Made by a program: the position numbers and the translations under genes | DNA from: Luteibacter sp. UNCMF331Sha3.1 | GTDB lineage: Bacteria > Pseudomonadota > Gammaproteobacteria > Xanthomonadales > Rhodanobacteraceae | Direction: 5' to 3' | DNA: 64,000 nt | Assembly (NCBI RefSeq): GCF_900109915.1 | Contig: NZ_FOBU01000002.1 | Coordinates: 110,443 to 174,442, forward strand | The notes under the pieces: generated by a model | Told to the model about the DNA's origin: nothing | Databases searched by the model: none | Seen by the model: the letters and a program-made list of their open reading frames with translations, nothing else | In this document: one piece after another, positions 25,191-32,709 of the stretch | Position numbering within the stretch: position 1 is the first letter of the stretch | Layout of the letters: each line of letters opens with the position of its first letter

Positions 25191-27536
25191 ATGCCGAGAA
25201 CCACCCGCCTGCGCCGCAGCCTGCTGGCCGCCGCCCTCACTCTCGCCCTGCCGGCGCTGGCCATCGCGGCCGCGAGCGGCAAGGCCGGCAGCGCCTACTC
25301 GGCCGTCGATCCGATGATCGGCACCGGCGGCGACGGCCATACCTTCCCGGGCGCCACGGTGCCCTTCGGCATGGTGCAGCTGTCGCCCGACACGGCGATG
25401 CCGGACTTCAAGCACGCCTACAAGTGGGCCGCCGGCTATCAGTACGGCGACTCGAGCATCCTCGGTTTTTCCCATACCCATTTCTCCGGCAGCGGCCATT
25501 CCGACCTGGGCGACGTGCTCGTCATGCCCATCGCCGGCGACGTGAAGCTGGACCCCGGTTCCCCCGAGCAGCCCGGTAGCGGCTATCGCTCGCGCTTCGA
25601 TCACAAGACCGAGAAAGCCGAGGCAGGTTACTACGCCGTCACGCTGGCCGACTACGACGTGCGTGCCGAGCTGACGGCCGGCACCCGCGTGGGCTGGCAC
25701 CGCTACACCTTCCCGAAGGGCAAGCCGGCCCACCTGCTGCTCGACCTGCGCCCCAGCATCTACGACTACGACGGCAAGGTGCTGTGGTCGACGCTGCGCG
25801 TGCGCGACGACGCCACCGTGACCGGCGGCCGCACCGTGCGCGGCTGGGCCCCGGGCCGCCAGCTGTACTTCGCCATGCGCTTCAACCAGCCGCTGGCCTC
25901 GCGCATCCTGAAGAACCGCGAGGAAAACGTGCCGTACAAGGGCTTCTCGGGCCCGGGCAACCGCGCCGAGGACGTCGACGCCATCAGTGGCCGCGCGCTC
26001 GAAGGCGTGTTCGACTTCGGTAACCTGGCCAAGCCGCTGGTGGTCAAGGTCGCCATCTCGACCGTGAGCGAAGACAACGCCATCGCCAACCTCGACAAGG
26101 ACGGTGCCGGCTTCGACTTCGACGCCCGCCGCGGCGAAGCCCGTCAGGCGTGGGAGAAGAACCTCTCGGTCGTCGACGTGCAGGCCCCGGAAAAGACCCG
26201 CAAGACCTTCTACACCGCGCTGTACCACGCGATGCTCTCGCCGACGCTGTCGATGGACGTCAACGGCCAGTACCGCGGCCCGGACAACCAGGTGCACACC
26301 GCGAAGGGCTTCGACTTCTACTCCACGTGGTCGCTGTGGGACGTGTACCGCGCCCAGCAGCCGCTGATGACGTTGCTCGAACCGGAAAAGAGCAACGATT
26401 TCGTGAGCTCCCTGATCGCGGCGCAGCAGTCGAGCCCGTTCGGCATCCTGCCGATCTGGGCCTACGGCGGCATGGAAACCTGGTGCATGGTCGGCTATCA
26501 CGCCGTCCCCGTCATCGCCGACGCCTATATGAAGGGCATCCGCGGCTACGACGCCGACGCCGCGCTCAACGCGATGGTGAAGAGCGCCACCTATGGTCCG
26601 TACGGCGGCATCGACGACTACATGAAGCTGGGCTACGTCGCGATCGACCGCACGCCCGAAGCCGCGTCCAAGACCGTGGAATACGCGTTCGACGACTGGT
26701 CGCTGGCGCAGATGGCCAAGGCCATGGGCAAGGACGATGTGGCCGCCACCTTCATGAAGCGCGCCGGCAACTGGAAGAACAGCTTCGACACGAAGACCGG
26801 CTTCCTGCGCGCGCGCAAGAGCGACGGCAACTACCGCGAGCCGTTCGATCCGTCGTCGGCTGGCTACGGCAGCGACTACACCGAAGGCAACGCGTGGCAG
26901 TACTCGTGGTATGTGCCGCAGGACGTGGCCGGCCTGATCGAGGCGCTGGGCGGCAAGGACGCGTTCGTCAAGAAGCTCGACTCGGTCTTCGACGCCAAGG
27001 TGGATCCGAAGTCGTTCGCGCACGTCGAGGACATCACGGGCCTGATCGGCTGGTATGCGCACGGCAACGAGCCGAGCCACCAGGTGGCTTATATGTATGA
27101 CTACGCCGGTCAGCCCTGGAAGACCCAGGAGCGTCTGGCGAACATCATGGCGACCCAGTACACCCCGACGCCCACGGGTCTCGTCGGCAACGACGACCTC
27201 GGCCAGATGTCGGCCTGGTACATCTTCACCTCGCTGGGTTTCTATCCGGTGGCCCCGGGCAGCAACCAGTACGTGATCGGCCGCCCCTTCGTGGAGAAGG
27301 CCACCCTGAACCTCGCCGGCGGCAAGCGTTTCACGGTCTCGGCCGACCACCTCGATGCGAAGCATCCCTACGTCGGCTCGGTCACGCTCAACGGCAAGCC
27401 GCTGGATCGCGCCTTCATCCGCCACGAAGAGATCGTGGCGGGTGGCGAGCTGCACTTCGCTATGCAGGAAAAACCGTCGACCTGGGCCGCCGGTGCGAAC
27501 GCGGCACCCTACTCGATGAGCGACAAGGCGAACTGA
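25191..27536 (+). CDS. GH92 alpha-mannosidase, exported
   Basis: A 781-residue glycoside hydrolase family 92 enzyme, usually a calcium-dependent inverting exo-alpha-1,2- (or 1,3/1,4-) mannosidase. Signal peptide SLLAAALTLALPALAIAAA. Family motifs in order: DPMIGTGGDGHTFPGATVPF, GFSHTHFSGSGHSDLGD, FDFYSTWSLWDVYR, GYHAVPVIADAY, the acid Glu region HGNEPSHQVAYMYDYAG and the base region GNDDLGQMSAWYIF near the C-terminus. ATG 25191 is used, giving the signal peptide directly. It would release mannose in the periplasm or outside the cell for the adjacent transporter and isomerase. Confidence 0.95.
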   Translation: MPRTTRLRRSLLAAALTLALPALAIAAASGKAGSAYSAVDPMIGTGGDGHTFPGATVPFGMVQLSPDTAMPDFKHAYKWAAGYQYGDSSILGFSHTHFSGSGHSDLGDVLVMPIAGDVKLDPGSPEQPGSGYRSRFDHKTEKAEAGYYAVTLADYDVRAELTAGTRVGWHRYTFPKGKPAHLLLDLRPSIYDYDGKVLWSTLRVRDDATVTGGRTVRGWAPGRQLYFAMRFNQPLASRILKNREENVPYKGFSGPGNRAEDVDAISGRALEGVFDFGNLAKPLVVKVAISTVSEDNAIANLDKDGAGFDFDARRGEARQAWEKNLSVVDVQAPEKTRKTFYTALYHAMLSPTLSMDVNGQYRGPDNQVHTAKGFDFYSTWSLWDVYRAQQPLMTLLEPEKSNDFVSSLIAAQQSSPFGILPIWAYGGMETWCMVGYHAVPVIADAYMKGIRGYDADAALNAMVKSATYGPYGGIDDYMKLGYVAIDRTPEAASKTVEYAFDDWSLAQMAKAMGKDDVAATFMKRAGNWKNSFDTKTGFLRARKSDGNYREPFDPSSAGYGSDYTEGNAWQYSWYVPQDVAGLIEALGGKDAFVKKLDSVFDAKVDPKSFAHVEDITGLIGWYAHGNEPSHQVAYMYDYAGQPWKTQERLANIMATQYTPTPTGLVGNDDLGQMSAWYIFTSLGFYPVAPGSNQYVIGRPFVEKATLNLAGGKRFTVSADHLDAKHPYVGSVTLNGKPLDRAFIRHEEIVAGGELHFAMQEKPSTWAAGANAAPYSMSDKAN

Positions 27537-27597
27537 CCACTCCACCGCCGTCACGGGTCCTTCACGGGGCGTTCGGCATTAAGCACGGCTCCTGAGC

Positions 27598-27653
27598 GGA
27601 CGGGTACGTCGCTCTTCTCCCTGGAAACAGGCGGAAGAGGGGCGTGCCCGTCC
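27598..27653 (+). terminator. Imperfect long hairpin after GH92
   Basis: Arms GGACGGGTACGTCGCTCTTC and GGAAGAGGGGCGTGCCCGTCC pair with few mismatches around a 15-base loop, 62 bases after the mannosidase stop. It has no T-run, so termination is inferred. The remainder of the 219-base gap to 27756 shows nothing else. Confidence 0.55.
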
Positions 27654-27755
27654 TCGTATCCGAAGGCCGTGCCGTGTCCCGAAAGCGAAAAGTCGCCCGC
27701 GCGTTTACAATGAATGCCTTAAGCGGGCAGGGTCCGTCGCGGGGATGACGAAGGC

Positions 27756-29552
27756 ATGATTGAACGGATCGGATTCCGCTGGCGACTCGTCGGCCTGCTG
27801 GCCGCCGTGCTCGTCATCGTCGCGCTGCCGTACCTGGCGACGCGCTCGAGTGCCGAGGACGCCCTCAACTCCCGCGACTGGGTCACCCACACGGCCGACG
27901 TGAAGGGGTCGGTCTACCGGATGGCCGCGTCGCTGCGCAGCAGCGAGGCGGCGGTCTATGCCCGCCTGGCCGGCGCGCCGAACAATGCCGACCTCGACGA
28001 ACGCGCCGTCGCGCCGCGGAAGCTCGTGCCGGGGTTGCTGGCCTCGCTGCGCGAGATGACGCGTGACAACCCGGAGCAGGTCGCGCGCATCGGTGCGCTG
28101 GAATCCCTCGCCAACGGGCGCATGGCCCTTACGGACCAGGCCCTGCAGCGCCTTCGCGCCAACGACCGCGACGGTGCGTTCGCGTCGATGGAAGACGCCC
28201 GCAACCTGTTCCCGATCCGCGAGCAGATCAAGGAAGTGCTGGACGAGGAGACGCGCCTGCTCGACAACCGTCGCTCGCAGGCGCGCAATCTGGCGACGAA
28301 CAATCGTGCGGTGCTGCTGGTGGCCGCGCTGGCGCAGATCACCCTGCTCGCGATCGTGGTCGTGGTGTCCGAGCGCCAGATCGCCAGCCGTCTGCGCGCG
28401 GAATCGCGCGTGGCGGACGCGGTGCAGCGCTCGCAGCTGATCGTGCAGGCCGTGCGCGAGCCCATCGCGATGCTGGACAGGAACCTGCAGACGCTGCTGG
28501 TCAATACCGCTTTCGCGGAGCTTTACGGATTCGATCCCGAGCGCGACCAGAAGATTCCGCTGGGGAAGATCGGCAATGGCGCCTGGACGGACACCGCGCT
28601 GCTGCAGCGCCTCACCGATGTCATCGTCCGCGATCGCGAACTGTGGGACTACGAGCTCACGCAGCGCACCGTCGATGGCATCGACCGCTTCGTGGTGATC
28701 AACGCGCGCCGCATCGAGCAGCCGGACAGCGTGGATCCCGCGCTGCTGCTGACCGTCAGCGACATCACCGCCCGTGCGCTGGTGGAGCAGAAGGTCAACG
28801 AACTGAACCGCCAGCTCGAGGGCAAGTTCGAGCAGCTTTCGGACGTGAACCGCGAGCTGGAAGCCTTCAGCTATTCGGTGTCGCACGACCTGCGCGCCCC
28901 GTTGCGTCACATCTCGGGTTTCGCTGGCAAGCTCGAGAGCCAGCTGGGCGACAAGGTCGACGACCGTTCGCGCCATTACATCGATGTGATTCGCAGCTCG
29001 TCGCGCCGCATGGCGCAGCTCATCGACGACCTGCTGGTGTTCTCGCGCCTTGGCCGTGGCGCCTTGCGCCTGCAGCCGGTCGACATGCAGTCGCTGGTGG
29101 ACGAAGCGCGTGCCCTCGTTGAAACCGACGCCAGCGGCCGCCATATCGAGTGGCGGATCGCGCCGATGCCCATCGTGGTCGGCGACGAGAACATGCTGCG
29201 CACCGTCTGGCAGAACCTGCTGGGCAACGCGGTGAAGTACACGTCGAACCGCGACAGGGCGCTGATCGAAGTGCTGCTGGCGCGGTCGCCCGCCGGCGAC
29301 TACGAGTTCACCGTGCGCGACAACGGCGCGGGTTTCGACATGCAGTACGCGGGCAAGCTGTTCGGCGTGTTTCAGCGACTGCATCGTGCTTCGGAGTTCC
29401 CCGGCAACGGCATCGGCCTTGCCAATGTACGACGCATCATCGCCCGTCATGGCGGGCGCACGTGGGCCGAAGGCGAGACCGACGTCGGCGCGACTTTCCA
29501 CTTTTCTCTACCGGCGTCGGATCTCACCGCCGCCCGAACGGGTGACACATGA
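27756..29552 (+). CDS. Membrane histidine kinase, CHASE3-like sensor plus PAS
   Basis: A 598-residue kinase. Helix 1 (LVGLLAAVLVIVALPYL) and helix 2 (AVLLVAALAQITLLAIVVVV, about 187-206) bracket a helical periplasmic domain of CHASE3 type. A PAS domain follows (VQAVREPIAMLDRNLQTLLV, about 230-340). The HisKA box is EAFSYSVSHDLRAPLRHISG, with ATPase motifs WQNLLGNAVKYTS, DNGAGFDM and GNGIGLANVRRIIARHGG. The S-V-S-H-D-L-R-A-P-L box is that of phytochrome-class kinases, here without a chromophore domain. The stop overlaps the next start as ATGA. Confidence 0.93.
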   Translation: MIERIGFRWRLVGLLAAVLVIVALPYLATRSSAEDALNSRDWVTHTADVKGSVYRMAASLRSSEAAVYARLAGAPNNADLDERAVAPRKLVPGLLASLREMTRDNPEQVARIGALESLANGRMALTDQALQRLRANDRDGAFASMEDARNLFPIREQIKEVLDEETRLLDNRRSQARNLATNNRAVLLVAALAQITLLAIVVVVSERQIASRLRAESRVADAVQRSQLIVQAVREPIAMLDRNLQTLLVNTAFAELYGFDPERDQKIPLGKIGNGAWTDTALLQRLTDVIVRDRELWDYELTQRTVDGIDRFVVINARRIEQPDSVDPALLLTVSDITARALVEQKVNELNRQLEGKFEQLSDVNRELEAFSYSVSHDLRAPLRHISGFAGKLESQLGDKVDDRSRHYIDVIRSSSRRMAQLIDDLLVFSRLGRGALRLQPVDMQSLVDEARALVETDASGRHIEWRIAPMPIVVGDENMLRTVWQNLLGNAVKYTSNRDRALIEVLLARSPAGDYEFTVRDNGAGFDMQYAGKLFGVFQRLHRASEFPGNGIGLANVRRIIARHGGRTWAEGETDVGATFHFSLPASDLTAARTGDT

Positions 29553-29995
29553 ACAAGCGCGACCTGCGCACGATCCTTCTCGTCGAAGACTCGATGGCCG
29601 ATGCGGAAATGGCCATCGACGCCCTGCGCGAAGCGAACCTCGCCAATCCCGTGGTGCACGTCGAAGACGGCGTGGACTGCCTCGACTGGCTGCACCGCCG
29701 CGGCGCCTATGCGTCGCGCGAGGAAGGCGATCCGGCGGTGATCCTTCTCGACATCAAGATGCCGCGCATGGACGGGCTCGAAGTGCTCAGGAACCTGCGC
29801 AGCGAGGAGAAGTGGCGCCGCGTGCCGGTGGTCATCCTTTCGTCGTCGCGCGAAGAGAGCGACCTCGCGCGCAGCTGGGATCTCGGCGTGAACGCCTACG
29901 TGCTCAAGCCGGTGGACGTGCAGCAGTTCTTCACGGCCGTGCAGACGCTCGGCCATTTCTGGGCGGTCCTGAACCAGCGTCCCGAAGGCGAATAA
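29549..29995 (+). CDS. Rcp1-like single-domain response regulator
   Basis: A 148-residue receiver of the Rcp1 type: acidic residues in LLVEDSMADAEM, phosphoacceptor in ILLDIKMPRMDGLEVL, Ser in VVILSSSREESD, Lys in YVLKPVDV. The characteristic WLHRRGAYASRE insertion is that of receivers paired with phytochrome-class kinases. The start codon overlaps the kinase stop, so they are a cognate pair. Without an output domain it must pass its signal on by protein contact, perhaps to the hybrid kinase next door. Confidence 0.93.
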   Translation: MNKRDLRTILLVEDSMADAEMAIDALREANLANPVVHVEDGVDCLDWLHRRGAYASREEGDPAVILLDIKMPRMDGLEVLRNLRSEEKWRRVPVVILSSSREESDLARSWDLGVNAYVLKPVDVQQFFTAVQTLGHFWAVLNQRPEGE

Positions 29996-30013
29996 GCGGA
30001 GCGACGACGAGGC

Positions 30014-31579
30014 ATGGCTGGAATGGGCGGGCAAGGCCACAAGGTCAGGATTCTCCAGGTCGAGGACAACCCCCTCGACGCCGAGCTCGTGCTCGGTGAG
30101 CTGGACGACGACGGTATCGAATACGAGGTTCGCCTCGTCGACGACGAAGACGCGTACACGGCCGCGCTCGACACGTTCGAGCCGGAGATCGTGCTGTCCG
30201 ACCTGAGCCTGCCCGCGTTCAGTGGCGAGCGCGCGCTGCAGCTCCTGCGTGAGCGCCGCTCCGACATTCCCTTCATCTTCATCTCCGCCACGTTGGGCGA
30301 AGAGGCCGCGATCGAAGCGCTGCGCAACGGCGCCACCGATTACATCCTCAAGCAGAACACGGTGCGCCTCGCGAGCGCGGTACGCCGTGCGTTGCGCGAA
30401 GCCGATGAACAACGCGCCCGCCAGCGCGCCGAACTCGAACTGATCCGCGCGCAGCGGTTCGAAAGCCTTGCCTTGCTGGCCGGCGGTCTGAGCCACGACC
30501 TGCGCAATCTCCTGCAGCCGCTGCTTCTCGCCGGCGACACGCTGGAAGACTACGCCGACGACCCGCGCCTCGCGCGCCTCGGCACGCTCGTGCGCGACTG
30601 CGGTCGCCGCGGTCTTGAAATGGTGTCGTCCATGCTGTCGTTCGCCCGCGGCGCCCGTCGCGCGGAGCGCGTGAAGCTCGGCGCGCTGCTCGAGGCGCTC
30701 AACCTGCTGTTGCAAGGGAGCGTGCCGCGTGCCGTGAAAATGGAGGTCGACGTCTTCGATCCCGAGGTCGCGTTCGAAGGCAACCACACCGAACTGCAGC
30801 AGTGCCTGCTCAACCTCAGCCTCAATGCGATGCAGGCGATGCCGGAAGGCGGCGTGCTGCGCATCGAGACCGACGTGGTGAGCCTCCCCGACGATTTCTT
30901 CGCCGAGGACGAAGCGAGCCTGCCCGGTCGCTACCTGCGCCTGTCCGTGATCGACACGGGGCAGGGCATGCCGCCGGACGTGTTGCAGCGCCTGTTCGAG
31001 CCGTTCTTCACCACGAAGGAGGCCGGTACCGGCCTGGGCCTGCTGTCGTGCAAGCGCATCGTCGCCAGCCACGGCGGCCTGATGCGCGTGCGCAGCCAGG
31101 TCGGCGTCGGTACCGAGTTCCACCTTTACCTGCCGCTGAAGACGGAAGAAGGCGAGCACGTGGATCCGCAGGTGATGGACGCCAGCCTGCAGGGCGAAGC
31201 CGAGCGCGTGCTCGTGGTCGTCGAAGAAGCCGTGCAGCTGTCGCTGCTGGTCGACACGCTCGACGCCTACGGCTACCAGGCCGGTGCGAGCCAGAGCGGC
31301 ACCGCCGCGCTGCAATGGATCGAAGCGCACGGCGTGCCCGATCTCGTCGTCATGGATGCCGACATGAATCTCTTCACCGGCGTGCGCACGCTCGCGGCAC
31401 TGCTCGAACACGGCTACAGCGGCGCGGTGCTCCTGCTCGCGCGGCCGGACTCGCCGCCGAATCTCGACGAACTGCCGCAGCTGGATCACCTGTACGTGAT
31501 CGACAAGCCGGTGCAGTCGCGTGCGCTCCTGCGCAAGGTGCGCGAAGCGCTCGACGCGAGCGATAGCCAGGGCGGCTGA
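30014..31579 (+). CDS. Soluble hybrid kinase, receiver-HisKA-ATPase-receiver
   Basis: A 521-residue protein without membrane helices. The N-terminal receiver (residues 10-130) has ILQVEDNPLDAE and phosphoacceptor Asp in VLSDLSLPAFSG. The dimerisation/phosphotransfer box is ESLALLAGGLSHDLRNLLQP, and the ATPase has CLLNLSLNAMQAM, DTGQGMP and GTGLGLLSCKRIVASHGG. A C-terminal receiver (VVVEEAVQLSLLV, VVMDADMNLF, VIDKPVQ) completes it. It starts 18 bases after the Rcp1-like gene. Its last ~57 bases reappear at 39596, the other side of the Rhs island. Confidence 0.92.
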   Translation: MAGMGGQGHKVRILQVEDNPLDAELVLGELDDDGIEYEVRLVDDEDAYTAALDTFEPEIVLSDLSLPAFSGERALQLLRERRSDIPFIFISATLGEEAAIEALRNGATDYILKQNTVRLASAVRRALREADEQRARQRAELELIRAQRFESLALLAGGLSHDLRNLLQPLLLAGDTLEDYADDPRLARLGTLVRDCGRRGLEMVSSMLSFARGARRAERVKLGALLEALNLLLQGSVPRAVKMEVDVFDPEVAFEGNHTELQQCLLNLSLNAMQAMPEGGVLRIETDVVSLPDDFFAEDEASLPGRYLRLSVIDTGQGMPPDVLQRLFEPFFTTKEAGTGLGLLSCKRIVASHGGLMRVRSQVGVGTEFHLYLPLKTEEGEHVDPQVMDASLQGEAERVLVVVEEAVQLSLLVDTLDAYGYQAGASQSGTAALQWIEAHGVPDLVVMDADMNLFTGVRTLAALLEHGYSGAVLLLARPDSPPNLDELPQLDHLYVIDKPVQSRALLRKVREALDASDSQGG

Positions 31580-31584
31580 CGGTA

Positions 31585-31606
31585 ACCGGACGAAAGTCCG
31601 GTTTTT
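31585..31606 (+). terminator. Rho-independent terminator of the kinase operon
   Basis: Stem ACCGGAC / GTCCGGT with a GAAA tetraloop and a T5 run starts six bases after the hybrid kinase stop. Confidence 0.92.
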
Positions 31607-31674
31607 CAGATTTCTTCCATAGCCTGACCTCCGGTGCCCATTTAGCGTTGCGGGTAACGCAATGGGAGATCGGC

Positions 31675-32043
31675 ATGGACCTCGAAACCTACGAACGTCG
31701 TCACCGACGCTTCGTCTATGGCTGCCTCATCGGACTCGGCACCCTCCTGCACCTGATGGTCGCGCTGCTGACCCTTGGCGCGCGCACGTCGTGCGCGTGG
31801 CCGCCGTGTCATACGTCGATGTGGTTCCATGCGTGGGCGTGGTTCTGGAGTGCCCCGGTATTCGTCACGCCATGGGTGCGGTTGCCGATCGAGGAGATGG
31901 GCTTTGGGTGGACGCCCGAGCTGGTGGCTTTCATGGTTCTCAATTCGATCGCGGCCGTCGCGTTGTTGCTTGTGGGTCTACTCGTAACGTTGCGCTTTGT
32001 GCATCGTATCAGGCGTCGTCATACCGATTCATCTTCGGTTTGA
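31675..32043 (+). CDS. Small membrane protein, hypothetical
   Basis: A 122-residue protein with three predicted helices: VYGCLIGLGTLLHLMVALLT, WFHAWAWFWSAPVFVTPW and LVAFMVLNSIAAVALLLVGL. It has a charged N-terminus (MDLETYERRHRR) and a basic C-terminal tail. GGGAG lies eight bases upstream of ATG 31675. No family is recognised. It is the first gene to the right of the kinase terminator and overlaps the opposite-strand gene ending at 32009 by 35 bases. Confidence 0.72.
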   Translation: MDLETYERRHRRFVYGCLIGLGTLLHLMVALLTLGARTSCAWPPCHTSMWFHAWAWFWSAPVFVTPWVRLPIEEMGFGWTPELVAFMVLNSIAAVALLLVGLLVTLRFVHRIRRRHTDSSSV

Positions 32044-32695
32044 AGCTTTGCCATGGGTCAGTTGTCACCGCTACCTTTTCGCGTCGGTGCGTCGCCAGGC
32101 GTGGCTGCGATGTAGTGACGACCATCCCACGAACATGGCGGCATCCATGCTCATCACAGAGCTCCAGGTGTTCGTCGCCGTCGCGAGATACCGAAACCAC
32201 CGGACGTGCGCGGGTACCCTGCTCGAGCACTTTCGTTATCTTGTGCGCGCCGATCTCATAAACAACTACCCAGTATGATGATCCAGAGGTCCACACGGTG
32301 ATGAAGCGAGGCCTTTCGTCGATCGACGTCATTACGTAGAGAGGCGAAAAGCCGGAGCTGGCGCGATAAGTAGGGGCGTTAGCTGGGCACTCATCGACAT
32401 AATGGACCTCAATGCTTGCAGCGGATTGCTGGTCGCGTTTGATGTCCAACTGAAACGTACATATAGGCTGTGCCTGCCTAGGGTGGGGGGTCCGCCATAT
32501 CGCTGTGCTTGGATCCGAGTTGCTTTGCGCTACGGTCGTAAGTCGCGTCTGGTTACCGTCGAGGACGCACTTGTCGGCGACGGGCGCTCTGCGACTTGCC
32601 CGAAGCAGCCGCGACGCGATATAGGAATTGTTCCCGATTGACTTCAGGATTTCACGTTCGCTAGATTTTGCGAATGCCGGCGTGCGCCGGTGCAC
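32009..32695 (-). CDS. Hypothetical protein of the Rhs island, N-terminus uncertain
   Basis: Up to 228 codons are open on the minus strand. The interior reads like a real folded protein: QPICTFQLDIKRDQ, IEVHYVDECPANAPTY, FITVWTSGSSYWVVVYEI, and VSRDGDEHLELCDEHGC. Cysteines pair plausibly. The first ten codons (GTG 32695) coincide with a REP-like GCCGGCGTGCGCCGG element, so the true start is probably further in or the 5' end has been replaced. Codon use is less GC-biased than in the flanking kinase gene. No family is recognised; alternatively it is an N-truncated remnant. Confidence 0.5.
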   Translation of the reverse strand: MHRRTPAFAKSSEREILKSIGNNSYIASRLLRASRRAPVADKCVLDGNQTRLTTVAQSNSDPSTAIWRTPHPRQAQPICTFQLDIKRDQQSAASIEVHYVDECPANAPTYRASSGFSPLYVMTSIDERPRFITVWTSGSSYWVVVYEIGAHKITKVLEQGTRARPVVSVSRDGDEHLELCDEHGCRHVRGMVVTTSQPRLATHRREKVAVTTDPWQSFKPKMNRYDDA

Positions 32696-32709
32696 AGGGG
32701 AAACATGGA

